Positions 19,393 through 28,380 of a stretch of DNA of 64,000 nucleotides are shown here, one piece after another; the stretch's first letter is position 1; each line of letters begins with the position of its first letter. Position numbers and translations under genes: made by a program. This stretch comes from Actinomycetota bacterium (GTDB taxonomy: Bacteria > Actinomycetota > Actinomycetes > Mycobacteriales > Mycobacteriaceae), in assembly GCA_018268465.1 (NCBI GenBank), contig JAFDWN010000005.1, positions 1 to 64,000 of the forward strand. The letters run 5' to 3'. The notes beneath the pieces are model-generated. The model saw nothing but the letters and a program-made list of their open reading frames with translations, ran no database searches and was not told the origin of the DNA.

Positions 19393-20463
19393 ATGGCCCT
19401 GCGAGTGCTTGCCCACTTCGTTCCGACCGACGGTGTACGCCAATTCCTCGCCCCCTACTCGGACTGGCTCGACATCCGGTACTGCGCCGAGGACGACGAC
19501 GAGACCTTCTACCGGGAACTGTCGCACGCCGAGGTGATCTGGCACGTGCTGCGGCCCGTGACGGGTGAGGATCTGGGCAGGGCCACACATCTGCGCCTGA
19601 TCCACAAACTCGGCGCCGGGGTGAACACCATCGACGTGCCCGCCGCGACCCGCCTCGGTATCGCGGTGGCCAACATGCCGGGCGCCAACGCACCGTCGGT
19701 GGCCGAAGGCACCGTGCTGCTGATGCTGGCCGCGCTGCGCCGCTTGCCCCAACTGGATCGCGCCACCCGCGCCGGGCGGGGCTGGCCGACCGATCCCACC
19801 TTGGGCGAGACCGTTCGCGACATCGGCAGCTGCACGGTCGGACTGGTCGGGTACGGCAATATCGCCAAGCGCGTCGAGACCATCGTGTCGGCGATGGGCG
19901 CCGGGGTGCTGCACACCAGCACACGCGACGACGGACACCCGGGTTGGCGCGCACTGCCCGATCTGCTGGCCGCCAGCGACATCGTGTCGCTGCACCTGCC
20001 GCTGACCGATCGCACGACGGGATTGCTCGACCGTGCCGCGCTCGGCGTGATGAGACCGGGCGCTGTGCTCGTCAACACCGCGCGCGGCCCGATCGTCGAC
20101 GAGAGTGCACTTGTGGATGCGCTGCGCGACGGCGGCCTGGGCGCCGCCGGCTTGGACGTGTTCGGCGCCGAACCCGTATCCCCCGACAATCCGCTGCTGG
20201 GTCTGGACAACGTCGTGCTCACGCCCCACGTGACCTGGTACACCGCCGACACCATGCGCCGCTACCTGACCGAGGCGGTCGACAACTGCCGCCGAATCCG
20301 GGCGGGCACGGTGCCGGTGCACGTTGTCAACGGGGTCAACGGGGGCAGCGGGGTCAGCGGGGTCAGCGGCGGCAGCGGCGGCAGCGGCGGCAGCGGCGGC
20401 AGCGGCGGCGATGGTGTCGAACGCGTCAGCGCGCCCGCCTGGGAGGACGTGGCGCCGGAGTAG
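19393..20463 (+). CDS. D-2-hydroxyacid dehydrogenase with Gly/Ser tail
   Basis: 356 residues. GLVGYGNIAKRVE is the Rossmann dinucleotide loop, LVNTARGPIVDESALVDAL the second 2-hydroxyacid-dehydrogenase signature, GLDVFGAEPV and NVVLTPHVTW carry the catalytic Glu and His. It should interconvert a 2-hydroxyacid and 2-oxoacid with NAD(P). Unusual is the last ~35 residues: after HVVNGVN the protein becomes Gly-Gly-Ser repeats, then a short ordinary end. GGGAGGCGATGAG precedes the ATG as ribosome site. FadE follows 50 bp later, so co-transcription is likely. Confidence 0.88.
   Translation: MALRVLAHFVPTDGVRQFLAPYSDWLDIRYCAEDDDETFYRELSHAEVIWHVLRPVTGEDLGRATHLRLIHKLGAGVNTIDVPAATRLGIAVANMPGANAPSVAEGTVLLMLAALRRLPQLDRATRAGRGWPTDPTLGETVRDIGSCTVGLVGYGNIAKRVETIVSAMGAGVLHTSTRDDGHPGWRALPDLLAASDIVSLHLPLTDRTTGLLDRAALGVMRPGAVLVNTARGPIVDESALVDALRDGGLGAAGLDVFGAEPVSPDNPLLGLDNVVLTPHVTWYTADTMRRYLTEAVDNCRRIRAGTVPVHVVNGVNGGSGVSGVSGGSGGSGGSGGSGGDGVERVSAPAWEDVAPE
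20332..20411 (+). repeat. tandem GGCAGCGGC-type repeat coding Gly/Ser linker
   Basis: Within the C-terminus of the dehydrogenase the DNA is a run of 9-bp units (GGCAGCGGC) preceded by GGGGTCAGC variants. The units encode Gly-Ser-Gly, a flexible linker-like tail with no known role in this family. Copy number probably varies by slippage. Confidence 0.8.
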
Positions 20464-20513
20464 GCTCTGCCCCAACCGACCGGTTATTGGGGAAGGCCAC
20501 AGGAGGCAACCAC

Positions 20514-22697
20514 ATGCCCATCGCAGTAACTCCTGAGCACCGCGATCTCGCCGATTCCGTGCGGGCGCTGGTGACGCGGGTGGCACCGTCGGAGGTGCTG
20601 CACGACGCGCTGGAGAATCCGGTCCCCAATCCGCCCCCCTACTGGCGGGCGGCCGCCGAACAGGGCCTGACCGGCATGCACCTGAGCGAACCCGTCGGCG
20701 GCCAGGGCTTCGGCATCCTCGAACTCGCGATCGTCCTCGCCGAGTTCGGCTACGGCGCGGTGCCCGGCCCGTTCGTGCCGTCCGTCATCGCCAGCGCGCT
20801 CATCGCCGCCCACGACCCCGACGCCAAGGTGCTCGCCGAACTCGCGTCGGGCGACGCGATCGCCGCGTATGCGATCGACTCCGGGCTGACCGCCACGCGC
20901 CACGGCGACATGCTGGTGATCCGGGGCGAGGTCCGCGCGGTGCCCGCGGCGGCGCAGGCCTCCATCCTGGTGCTGCCTGTCGCGATCGACAGCGGTGAGG
21001 AGTGGGTGGTGCTCGATGCCCACGAGCTGGAGATCGAGCCGGTCCGCAGTGTGGACCCCCTGCGGCCGGTCGCCCATGTGCGCGCCAACGCCGTCGCCCT
21101 CGGCGACGACCGGGTGCTGAGCAACCTGAGCAGACCGCTGGCGCGGGCACTCATGTCGACGCTGTTGTCGGCCGAGGCGATCGGCGTGGCGCGTTGGGCC
21201 ACCGACGCCGCGGCGGCGTATGCGAAGATCCGCGAACAGTTCGGGCGCCCGATCGGACAGTTCCAGGCCATCAAACACAAGTGTGCCGAGATGATCGCCG
21301 ACACTGAACGCGCCACCGCGGCGGTGTGGGACGCCGCCCGGGCGATCGACGAAAGCCGCTCGCAGGAAGCGTCTTTCGAGTTCGCCGCGGCCGTGGCCGC
21401 CACACTGGCGCCCGCTGCCGCCCAGCGGTGCGCCCAGGACTGCATCCAGGTGCACGGCGGAATCGGCTACACCTGGGAGCACGACACCAACATCTACTAC
21501 CGGCGGGCCTTGCTGCTGGCCGCCTGTTTCGGCAGGGCCGCGGACTACCCCCAGCAGGTGGTGGACATGGCGACCGGCGACGGTATGCGCAGGGTCGACA
21601 TCGACCTCGATCCCGACACCGAACAGCTGCGGGCCGAGATCCGCGCCGAAGTGGCTGCGCTCAAAGCCATTCCGCGCGAACAACGAACCGTGGCGATCGC
21701 CGAGGGCGGCTGGGTGCAACCGCATCTGCCCCGGCCGTGGGGCCGCGCGGCCGGACCCGTCGAGCAGATCATCATCGCCCAGGAGTTCTCCACCGGCCGG
21801 GTCAAGCGGCCCGCGATGGGCATCGCCGCGTGGCTGATCCCCTCGATCGTCGCCTACGGCACCGAGGAACAGAAACAGCGCTTCCTGCCACCGACCTTCC
21901 GCGGCGAGACGATCTGGTGCCAGCTGTTCTCCGAACCCGGGGCGGGTTCCGATCTGGCGGGGCTGAGCACGCGAGCCACCAGGGTCGACGGCGGATGGCG
22001 GATCACCGGGCAGAAGATCTGGACGACGGCGGCCCAATACTCCTCGTGGGGTGCGCTGCTCGCGCGTACCGACCCGAACTCGCCGAAGCACAACGGCATC
22101 ACGTACTTCCTGCTCGACATGGCCAGCGCGGGCGTGCAGATCAGGCCGCTGCGCGAGCTCACCGGCAACGCCATGTTCAACACGGTGTTCCTCGACGACG
22201 TGTTCGTACCCGACGAACTGGTGCTCGGAGAGGTGAACCGCGGTTGGGAGGTCAGCCGTAACACGCTGACCAACGAGCGGGTGTCGATCGGCAGCAGCGA
22301 ACCGCCGTTCCTGGCCAACCTGGACCGTTTCGTGGAGTTCGTCCGCGACGGGCATTTCGACCAGATCGGTCAGAACCACGCGGGGCGGCTGATCGCCGAG
22401 GGGTACGCGGCCCGGGTGCTCAACATGCGCTCGACGCTGCTGACCCTGGCCGGTGGTGACGCGATGCCCGCCGCGGCGATCTCGAAGTTGCTGTCGATGC
22501 GCACCGGCCAGGGCTATGCGGAATTCGCGGTGGCGTCGTTCGGCACCGACGGAGTGATCGGCGATCCCGAACAGCTGACCGGCCGTTGGGCCGAATACCT
22601 GCTGGCCAGCCGGGCGACCACGATCTACGGCGGCACCAGCGAGGTGCAGCTCAACATCATCGCCGAACGTCTGCTGGGCCTGCCCCGCGACCCGTAA
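20514..22697 (+). CDS. fadE6: two-domain acyl-CoA dehydrogenase
   Basis: 727 residues made of two acyl-CoA dehydrogenase units. The first (about 1-355) has the C-terminal pattern AYAKIREQFGRPIGQFQAIKH and QVHGGIGYTWEHD. The second (about 360-727) has WCQLFSEPGAGSDLAG, GWRITGQKIWTT and TIYGGTSEVQLNIIAERLLG. Oxidises acyl-CoA to enoyl-CoA with FAD. The size and its neighbours (Rv0272c-like hydrolase, FadD, LigD-type polymerase) suggest the FadE6 type of mycobacteria; the symbol rests on remembered synteny. AGGAGG ribosome site ahead of the ATG at 20514; the longer frame upstream overlaps the dehydrogenase gene. Confidence 0.85.
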   Translation: MPIAVTPEHRDLADSVRALVTRVAPSEVLHDALENPVPNPPPYWRAAAEQGLTGMHLSEPVGGQGFGILELAIVLAEFGYGAVPGPFVPSVIASALIAAHDPDAKVLAELASGDAIAAYAIDSGLTATRHGDMLVIRGEVRAVPAAAQASILVLPVAIDSGEEWVVLDAHELEIEPVRSVDPLRPVAHVRANAVALGDDRVLSNLSRPLARALMSTLLSAEAIGVARWATDAAAAYAKIREQFGRPIGQFQAIKHKCAEMIADTERATAAVWDAARAIDESRSQEASFEFAAAVAATLAPAAAQRCAQDCIQVHGGIGYTWEHDTNIYYRRALLLAACFGRAADYPQQVVDMATGDGMRRVDIDLDPDTEQLRAEIRAEVAALKAIPREQRTVAIAEGGWVQPHLPRPWGRAAGPVEQIIIAQEFSTGRVKRPAMGIAAWLIPSIVAYGTEEQKQRFLPPTFRGETIWCQLFSEPGAGSDLAGLSTRATRVDGGWRITGQKIWTTAAQYSSWGALLARTDPNSPKHNGITYFLLDMASAGVQIRPLRELTGNAMFNTVFLDDVFVPDELVLGEVNRGWEVSRNTLTNERVSIGSSEPPFLANLDRFVEFVRDGHFDQIGQNHAGRLIAEGYAARVLNMRSTLLTLAGGDAMPAAAISKLLSMRTGQGYAEFAVASFGTDGVIGDPEQLTGRWAEYLLASRATTIYGGTSEVQLNIIAERLLGLPRDP

Positions 22698-22755
22698 CGG
22701 CCGATAACAGGGTTGCTGCCGGTGCTACCGTCGAAGTAGGGGAACAGCCGACGCG

Positions 22756-23070
22756 ATGGGCACACCGATGAACACACCCTTTACCTCACTCGGACGGCGC
22801 ACCGTCCGGCTGACGGCCGCCGCGGTGGCCGCAGTCGGCTTCGCGGTCGCGCCGACGGCACTTTTCGGTCAGGTCGGCGCACAGCCGGCGGTGCAGAACG
22901 TGGCCCAGCCGTGTGTCAACGGCGTGGTGCCGGGGAACCCGTACATCGTGAACTGCAATCTGGGTCCCAGGCCCCCGCGTGTCGCGGGGTCGGCGCCCGA
23001 CGCCGGCGCGATCATCGCGTGCCGGGGCTGGCCCGGGTGCCTGTCCTGGTATGTCAACGGAGGTCCGTGA
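22756..23070 (+). CDS. small secreted mycobacterial protein
   Basis: 104 residues: signal peptide with Arg-Arg and Ala-rich core (AAAVAAVGFAVAPTALF), probably cleaved near GAQ, then about 65 mature residues with four Cys (QPCVNG, VNCNLG, ACRGWPGC), likely forming two disulfides. Pattern resembles small exported mycobacterial proteins of unknown function. ATG at 22768 is an alternative start. The stop overlaps the start of the next gene (GTGA). Confidence 0.75.
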   Translation: MGTPMNTPFTSLGRRTVRLTAAAVAAVGFAVAPTALFGQVGAQPAVQNVAQPCVNGVVPGNPYIVNCNLGPRPPRVAGSAPDAGAIIACRGWPGCLSWYVNGGP

Positions 23071-23378
23071 CCAACGACGTCGAGAAACGTTGGCACGATC
23101 CGCCCACGTTCCGCGCGGCAGTCACCTACGTGGTGGCGGTCATAGCGCTCGCGGGCTTCGCATTCGCGATGTACGTGATTCCCGGCAGCCGGTCGTTGTA
23201 CTCCGCCGCCGCCGTCCCGCTGATCCTGTTCGCCGGCGGCGTCGGCGCGTTCGTCAAGACCTACCGCGTCTGGAAGGCGGAGGGCACCTGGCCGATCTGG
23301 CACGGCGCGGGCTGGTTCCTGTTCGCGCTGTTCCTGGTGTGTCTCAGCGTGCCGGGCTCGGCCCTGCCCCCCGGGTAG
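23067..23378 (+). CDS. small membrane protein
   Basis: 103 residues with three hydrophobic segments: VTYVVAVIALAGFAFAMYV, LYSAAAVPLILFAGGVGAFV and WFLFALFLVCLSVPG. GTG start overlaps the stop of the secreted-protein gene by 4 bp, so the two are translationally coupled and perhaps act together in the envelope. No family recognised. Confidence 0.75.
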   Translation: MTNDVEKRWHDPPTFRAAVTYVVAVIALAGFAFAMYVIPGSRSLYSAAAVPLILFAGGVGAFVKTYRVWKAEGTWPIWHGAGWFLFALFLVCLSVPGSALPPG

Positions 23379-23382
23379 ACGC

Positions 23383-24171
23383 CTACGGCAGGATCGCGTC
23401 GACGTATCCCCCGTCGACACGCAGCGCTCCACCGGTGGTCGCCGACGCCAGCGGCGACGCGAGATACGTCACCATATTGGCGATTTCGTCGGGTTCGATC
23501 AGCCGCTGCAGCAGCGACTGCGGCCGGTACCTGCGCATGAACTCGCGTTGCGCCTCGTCCCACGCCAAGGCGGTGTCGACAAGTTGGTAGACGAAATCCT
23601 CGACGCCCGCGGTGTGTGTCGGTCCGGCGATCACGGAGTTCACCGTCACCCCGGTGCCCGCGGCGTCCTTGGCGAATCCCCGCGACAACGCGAGCAGCGC
23701 CGTCTTGGACACCCCGTAGTGGATCATCTCCTCGGGGATGACGATCGCCGAGTCACTGGCGATCTGCACTATCCTGCCCCATCCCCGGCCCGCCATGCCG
23801 GGCAGGTAGGTGCGGATAAGGCGAGCTGCGGCAAGCACATTCACCTCGAAGTAGGTGCGCCACTGGTCGTCGGTGATCTCGCGCGCAGGTACGGCGCCGA
23901 AGATCCCGAGGTTGTTCACGAGGATGTCGACGTCGGGCAGCACGCGCACCAATTCGGCCACCCCGTCCTCGGTCGTGACATCGACGGCGACACCGAACAC
24001 TTCTCCCTCGGAACCCGCGAGGGCAGCGACGGCCTCCTGGACACGCTCGGCGGCCCGCCCGTTGACCGCGACCCGGGCCCCCGCACCGGCGAGCCCTTTC
24101 GCGATCGCCAGGCCGATGCCCTGTGTGGAACCCGTGACAAGTGCGGTTTTCCCGGTGAGGTCGATGTTCAC
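23383..24171 (-). CDS. SDR-family oxidoreductase
   Basis: 262 residues. ALVTGSTQGIGLAIA is the classical short-chain dehydrogenase cofactor loop, VDILVNNLGIFG the Asn-Asn-x-Gly strand, and IASDSAIV...YGVSKTALLALSRG contributes the catalytic Ser, Tyr and Lys. Ends with the family's SATTGGALRVDGGY. Uses NAD(P) to oxidise or reduce an alcohol or ketone. It lies just downstream of fadD on the same strand (46-bp gap), so it probably serves the same fatty or aromatic acyl pathway. Confidence 0.9.
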   Translation of the reverse strand: MNIDLTGKTALVTGSTQGIGLAIAKGLAGAGARVAVNGRAAERVQEAVAALAGSEGEVFGVAVDVTTEDGVAELVRVLPDVDILVNNLGIFGAVPAREITDDQWRTYFEVNVLAAARLIRTYLPGMAGRGWGRIVQIASDSAIVIPEEMIHYGVSKTALLALSRGFAKDAAGTGVTVNSVIAGPTHTAGVEDFVYQLVDTALAWDEAQREFMRRYRPQSLLQRLIEPDEIANMVTYLASPLASATTGGALRVDGGYVDAILP

Positions 24172-24217
24172 GACGGAGTACTACCTCCCGGATGACGAAA
24201 CTATTCCTCGGAGCGCC

Positions 24218-25897
24218 TCAGTCGACGTCGATGTCGCGCAGTTCGCGTTTGAGGATCTTGCCGGTGGGATTGCGCGGCAGCTCGTCGAGGAAGATCACCT
24301 CACGCGGCACCTTGTAGCGCGCGAGATGCTCACGGACGTAATGCTTGATGGCCTCTTCGTCGACGATCGCGCCCTCGGCCTTGACGACGAACGCCCGCAG
24401 CCGGGCACCCCACTCCTTGTCCTCGACGCCCAGTGCGGTGGCCTCGACGACGTCCGGGTGCCCGCTGATCAGATCCTCGACCTCGGCTGGAAAGACGTTC
24501 TCTCCACCGGAGACGATCATCTCGTCGTCGCGACCGCTGACATAGAGCAGGCCGTTCTCGTCGAAGTACCCGACGTCACCGGTGGACAGCAGCCCGTCGA
24601 TGATCTGCTTGCCACCGCCGCCGGTGTATCCCTCGAACGGGAAGAAGTTCCCGACGAAGATCCGGCCGACCTGACCCTGCGGTACCTCCTTGCCGTCCTC
24701 GTCGAGGATCTTGACCCGTACGCCCTTGACCACGGGGCCGACCGTCGAAGGGTTGATCGACAGATCCTGGGGCCGGGCGATCGAGGCGAACGCGACCTCG
24801 GTGGACCCGTACAGGTTGTAGATGACAGGTCCGAGTTCCTTGAGCGCACGGCCCGCCAGTTCGGCACCGAGTTGCGAGCCGGACACGAAGACGATGCGCA
24901 GGCTGGACAGATTCGGTGCGGGCGACGCCGTATCCAGCGCGTCCAGAATCCGCGAGAGCATCACCGGAACCACGACCATCGCCGTCACATTGTGCTTTTC
25001 GATGTCGGCGAGCACAGTGGCCGGCTTGAACCGCCGGCGTAGCACCAGGGTCGAGCCGAGCATCATGGCGATGGTCGCGTGCAGGTACCCCAGCGCATGG
25101 AACATCGGCGCGGGCAGCGAGGTGACTTCGCCGGAGCGGAACGGCACCAATGAGAGCACCCCGCCGATGGGCGCCAGCGTCGGCGGGGTCTTGCGGTTGG
25201 CCCCCTTGGGGGTTCCGGTCGTGCCGCTGGTCAGGATGATGATCGAGGAGTGTTTGGTGACCTTGGGCGGCGGTGCGGTGCTGCTGCGGGCAATCAGGTC
25301 GGCCAGGGTCTCGTCGGTGCTTCCCGAGTCCTGCTCCGTGTCGGGGTTGGTGCCGAGCGCCCTCAGCTTGCCCAGCACGGGATCGGCCTGTGCGACGGCG
25401 GCCGTGTACTCGTCGTCGTAGATGACCAGCCGGGCACCCTCGCGTTCGGAGACTTCCTTGATCTGCGGGCCGGAGAACTCGCTGTTGAGCAGGATGATCC
25501 GGGCCCCGACCCGCGCGCAGCCGTACACGGCGATGAGGAACCATCGGTGGTTGCGGGCCAGGATCGCCACCCCGTCGCCGCCCCGGACGCCCGCGGCGCG
25601 TAACCCGTTGGCCACCGCGTTGGCCGCCTCGTCGAGTTCGGCGTAGGTGATCTGGCCGTCGTCGTCGATGACGGCCGCACGGTCGGGGGTGCGGCGGGCG
25701 TTGAGGGACGGCATCATCCCGAACTCACCCCAGCGCCGCATGTCGGCGGCCATCCCGATCACGTTCTGCGGGGGCTCCAGCTTGAGCGCACCCGCTTCGA
25801 ACATCTTGCGGGCGTAGTGCAGTTCGGCCGCACCGCGTTCGGCGAGTTTCTGGATCCTGGCCGCAGCCTGCAACGAAAGGTCAGTCAGCTTGGGCAT
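24218..25897 (-). CDS. fadD2: acyl-CoA synthetase (AMP-forming)
   Basis: 559 residues. IIILTSGTTGTPKGANR is the AMP-binding P-loop, then YNLYGSTEVAFASIA, then STGDVGYFDENGLLYVSGRDDEMIVSGGENVFPAEVE and the C-terminal Lys in NPTGKILKREL. It activates a carboxylic acid to acyl-AMP and acyl-CoA. Between a two-domain FadE and a LigD-type polymerase, with the orientations I remember for M. tuberculosis fadD2, hence the symbol. ATG 25897 is chosen, though GTG 25906 is possible. Substrate not known. Confidence 0.85.
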   Translation of the reverse strand: MPKLTDLSLQAAARIQKLAERGAAELHYARKMFEAGALKLEPPQNVIGMAADMRRWGEFGMMPSLNARRTPDRAAVIDDDGQITYAELDEAANAVANGLRAAGVRGGDGVAILARNHRWFLIAVYGCARVGARIILLNSEFSGPQIKEVSEREGARLVIYDDEYTAAVAQADPVLGKLRALGTNPDTEQDSGSTDETLADLIARSSTAPPPKVTKHSSIIILTSGTTGTPKGANRKTPPTLAPIGGVLSLVPFRSGEVTSLPAPMFHALGYLHATIAMMLGSTLVLRRRFKPATVLADIEKHNVTAMVVVPVMLSRILDALDTASPAPNLSSLRIVFVSGSQLGAELAGRALKELGPVIYNLYGSTEVAFASIARPQDLSINPSTVGPVVKGVRVKILDEDGKEVPQGQVGRIFVGNFFPFEGYTGGGGKQIIDGLLSTGDVGYFDENGLLYVSGRDDEMIVSGGENVFPAEVEDLISGHPDVVEATALGVEDKEWGARLRAFVVKAEGAIVDEEAIKHYVREHLARYKVPREVIFLDELPRNPTGKILKRELRDIDVD

Positions 25898-25945
25898 GAC
25901 GCTCACAATATGTGACACGCATCGCACCGTGCCCGGGAAACTACC

Positions 25946-27190
25946 ATGTGGACCATGGCCGGACCGTCACCGCTGGACGTGGACGGTCGGCCGGTGCCGA
26001 TCACCCACCCGGACAAGATCGTCTTCCCCGCGGTGGGCATCACGAAGCTGGACCTGGCCCGCTACTACCTCGGCGTCTCCGACGGGGCCCTGCGCGGCGT
26101 CGCGCGCCGCCCGATGATCCTCAAACGTTTCGTCAAAGGCATCTCCGAGGAAGCCGTCTTCCAGAAACGCGCCCCGGAGAAGCGTCCCGACTACGTCGGC
26201 GTCGCCGAGCTGAAGTACGCCTCGGGCACGTCGGCCAAGGAGGCGGTCATCGATGACGCCGCCGGGCTGGTGTGGGCGATCAATCTCGGCTGCATCGATC
26301 TCAACCCCCACCCGGTGCGTGCCGACGATCTGGACCATCCCGACGAGCTTCGGGTCGACCTGGACCCGATGCCGGGTGTCACCTGGCGGCAGATCGTCGA
26401 CGTCGCGCTGGTGGCGCGGGAGGTGCTGGAGGACCACGGACTGAGCGCGTGGCCGAAAACGTCGGGATCGCGAGGTTTTCACATCTACGCGCGGATTCAC
26501 CCCCGGTGGCCGTTCACCCACGTCCGGCGCGCGGCGCAGACCGTGGCGCGGGAGGTCGAACGCCGCGCACCCGACCTGGCGACCAGCCGGTGGTGGAAGG
26601 AGGAACGCCGCGGCGTCTTCGTCGACTTCAACCAGAACGCCAAGGACCGCACCGTCGCATCGGCGTATTCGGTGCGGGCCACCCCCGACGCCCGGGTGTC
26701 CACGCCGCTGTTCTGGGACGAGGTCCCCGACTGCGAGCCGGAAGCGTTCACGATCGCCACCGTGCCGGCCAGATTCGCGCGGCTCGGCGATCCGTGGGCG
26801 GCGATGGAGGACACCGCCGGCGGCCTGGACTCGCTGCTCGAGCTCGCCGAGCAGCTCGGACCGCCGGAAAGGGCCCCGAAAGGCGCCGGCCGGCCGGCCG
26901 ACGGGCGCCGGCAGTCGGCGATGCCGCTGATCGAGGTTGCCCGCACCAGAACCAGGGACGAGGCCATGGCGGCGCTCGACGTCTGGCGCGCCCGCCATCC
27001 CGGCGCGGCGCACCGGCTCGAACCGGCCGACATCCTCGTCGACGGGATGCGCGGGCCGAGTTCGATCTGGTATCGCATCCGGGTCAACCTGCAGCATGTG
27101 CCGGCGGACGAGCGCCCGCCGCAGGAGTTGCTGATCGCCGACTACGACCCGTGGGTGAACTACACCGGTGGCCAGTTCCGACGCGGCTGA
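25946..27190 (+). CDS. polD2: stand-alone LigD-type polymerase/primase
   Basis: 414 residues of the archaeo-eukaryotic primase type found as the polymerase domain of LigD. HPDKIVFPAVGITKLDLARYY is the usual start, LRVDLDPMPGVTW holds the metal-binding Asp-x-Asp, KTSGSRGFHIYARI the phosphate-binding Ser-His, and VFVDFNQNAKDRT the third acidic residue. A C-terminal extension of about 100 residues is present. No ligase or nuclease domain, so it fills gaps or adds ribo/deoxynucleotides in repair rather than sealing ends. The symbol follows remembered synteny with Rv0269c. Divergent from fadD. Confidence 0.85.
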   Translation: MWTMAGPSPLDVDGRPVPITHPDKIVFPAVGITKLDLARYYLGVSDGALRGVARRPMILKRFVKGISEEAVFQKRAPEKRPDYVGVAELKYASGTSAKEAVIDDAAGLVWAINLGCIDLNPHPVRADDLDHPDELRVDLDPMPGVTWRQIVDVALVAREVLEDHGLSAWPKTSGSRGFHIYARIHPRWPFTHVRRAAQTVAREVERRAPDLATSRWWKEERRGVFVDFNQNAKDRTVASAYSVRATPDARVSTPLFWDEVPDCEPEAFTIATVPARFARLGDPWAAMEDTAGGLDSLLELAEQLGPPERAPKGAGRPADGRRQSAMPLIEVARTRTRDEAMAALDVWRARHPGAAHRLEPADILVDGMRGPSSIWYRIRVNLQHVPADERPPQELLIADYDPWVNYTGGQFRRG

Positions 27191-27371
27191 CCGGGGCGGA
27201 TACCGCGGCATCCCGGCCGCGAGGGGTTCCCTGCAGAAGTGAAAGCCGGTTCTTAACAAAGTATTAGCCGTTGCTCCCAGCCGCCTTATTTTGGCCGGAT
27301 AGCTTGGGCCGTACGTTGAGGTGACAGGGCTTGCCGGGTCACGTCAGCGAACCATCGAGGGGAGGCTGTTC

Positions 27372-27800
27372 ATGACCGTCACCACATTCCGGTACGGAAA
27401 TCCGGCCCGAGACTGCGGCCGCGCTCAGTTGCGGGCGCACTGCCGTCAGCTCGCGACGGTGGTCACCGTCACCGGCGCGGTCGACGAGGCCAATGCCGAC
27501 GCCATCGTCGAGTACGCGGCCCACAACATCCTCGCCGAAAAGCCGTTCGTGCTCGATCTGAGCGGCGTGAGTTGCTTTTCCCCCCAGGGCATTTCGCTGC
27601 TCCGCGCACTGTCGCGCGAATGCGGCGCCACGGGTGTCGACTGGCGCCTGATCGCGGGCGACGAGGTTGCGCGGGTTCTCGTGGCATACGCCGCGGCCGA
27701 CATTCCCACCGCCGAGTCGGTACCCGACGCGCTGGCCGAGTTCGCCGAGTTCAACCGTTCACGGCGCCGGCTGCTCCCGATTCTCACCAAGACCGCCTGA
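27372..27800 (+). CDS. STAS-domain protein (anti-sigma antagonist-like)
   Basis: About 142 residues from ATG 27372, chosen for its GGAGG ribosome site. VVTVTGAVDEANADAIVEY, then FVLDLSGVSCFSPQGISLLRAL is the STAS core: beta strand followed by the Asp-x-Ser segment where SpoIIAA-type proteins are phosphorylated. Ser is present in LSGVSCFSPQG. It probably relieves an anti-sigma factor in a stress pathway, but no kinase or sigma gene lies beside it, so its partner is unknown. Confidence 0.82.
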   Translation: MTVTTFRYGNPARDCGRAQLRAHCRQLATVVTVTGAVDEANADAIVEYAAHNILAEKPFVLDLSGVSCFSPQGISLLRALSRECGATGVDWRLIAGDEVARVLVAYAAADIPTAESVPDALAEFAEFNRSRRRLLPILTKTA

Positions 27801-28021
27801 CCGAGTGATCGCCGAGACGATGAGGTTGATGACACAGTGTTGATCGATGTTCGGTGGCTTGGAGTCCTCCTGCACCGCTGGCACCGGCCGGCCAAGCGTT
27901 ATCCCGCGCTGACCAGCTCCGCACGCTGACCCCTGGCCCGGCCGCGGACGGTCGGCAGTAGTGTCGGCGCACCGTCGCGTGCCGACCGTGGCGCCGATTC
28001 GAGATCCCCGGCAGCCCTATC

Positions 28022-28038
28022 TACTAAGTCACTTAGTA
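28022..28038. promoter_or_regulatory. candidate BlaI operator 1 (TACTA-N7-TAGTA)
   Basis: TACTAAGTCACTTAGTA is a perfect inverted repeat with one central base, 36 bp before the GTG of the small membrane-protein gene. It overlaps operator 2 by two bases; the centres are 15 bp apart. Similar 17-bp elements precede other genes in this locus that includes a BlaI repressor. Confidence 0.65.
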
Positions 28039-28053
28039 CTATCTTCAATAGTA
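28037..28053. promoter_or_regulatory. candidate BlaI operator 2 (TACTA-N7-TAGTA)
   Basis: TACTATCTTCAATAGTA, arms of six bases (TACTAT/ATAGTA), directly upstream of the ribosome site GGAGG at 28064-28068. With operator 1 it makes a tandem pair that would cover the promoter of the small gene. Confidence 0.65.
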
Positions 28054-28073
28054 GATATTCTCCGGAGGCAGGG

Positions 28074-28349
28074 GTGCCGGTGACCAGAGGAACGTTCAGT
28101 GCGTGGGCGCATGTTGGGGCTCTTGTTTTCGTTTCATGCGCCGCCTGGATGCTAATCGTCGCCGCGCCCGCCGGTGCCGACGGTCCGGGGGTCACCGCGG
28201 TGCCGACCACTCACACCTATCAGGACGGGCATAAGGGCGGGCCCGAGGGGTCGGGTATCGCACTGTGGGTCCTGCTCGGCGCCGCCGCCGGTCTCACGGT
28301 CATCGCTGTCACACTCACCCGGCACGGACGTCCGCAACCTCGGCACTGA
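28074..28349 (+). CDS. small exported or membrane protein in BlaI locus
   Basis: 91 residues. N-terminal hydrophobic segment (AHVGALVFVSCAAWMLIVAA, ending at AGA) is a signal peptide or helix; a second helix (IALWVLLGAAAGLTVIAVTL) lies near the C-terminus. The loop between them, PTTHTYQDGHKGGPEG, is rich in His, Gly and charged residues. GTG start with GGAGG five bases away. It sits behind two TACTA-N7-TAGTA sites and is divergent in regulation from the M56/BlaI genes. No family recognised; may be a small envelope stress protein. Confidence 0.7.
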   Translation: MPVTRGTFSAWAHVGALVFVSCAAWMLIVAAPAGADGPGVTAVPTTHTYQDGHKGGPEGSGIALWVLLGAAAGLTVIAVTLTRHGRPQPRH

Positions 28350-28380
28350 CGCGTCACCGCCACCACCCGGAGCCTGCGGC

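Noticed and set aside
20332..20411. Possible CRISPR or minisatellite
   Set aside because: Units are 9 bp, in frame and inside a coding region; no spacers.
27191..27371. Stress sigma-factor promoter before the STAS gene
   Set aside because: The stretch is AT-richer than its surroundings, but I could not find a well-spaced -35/-10 pair.
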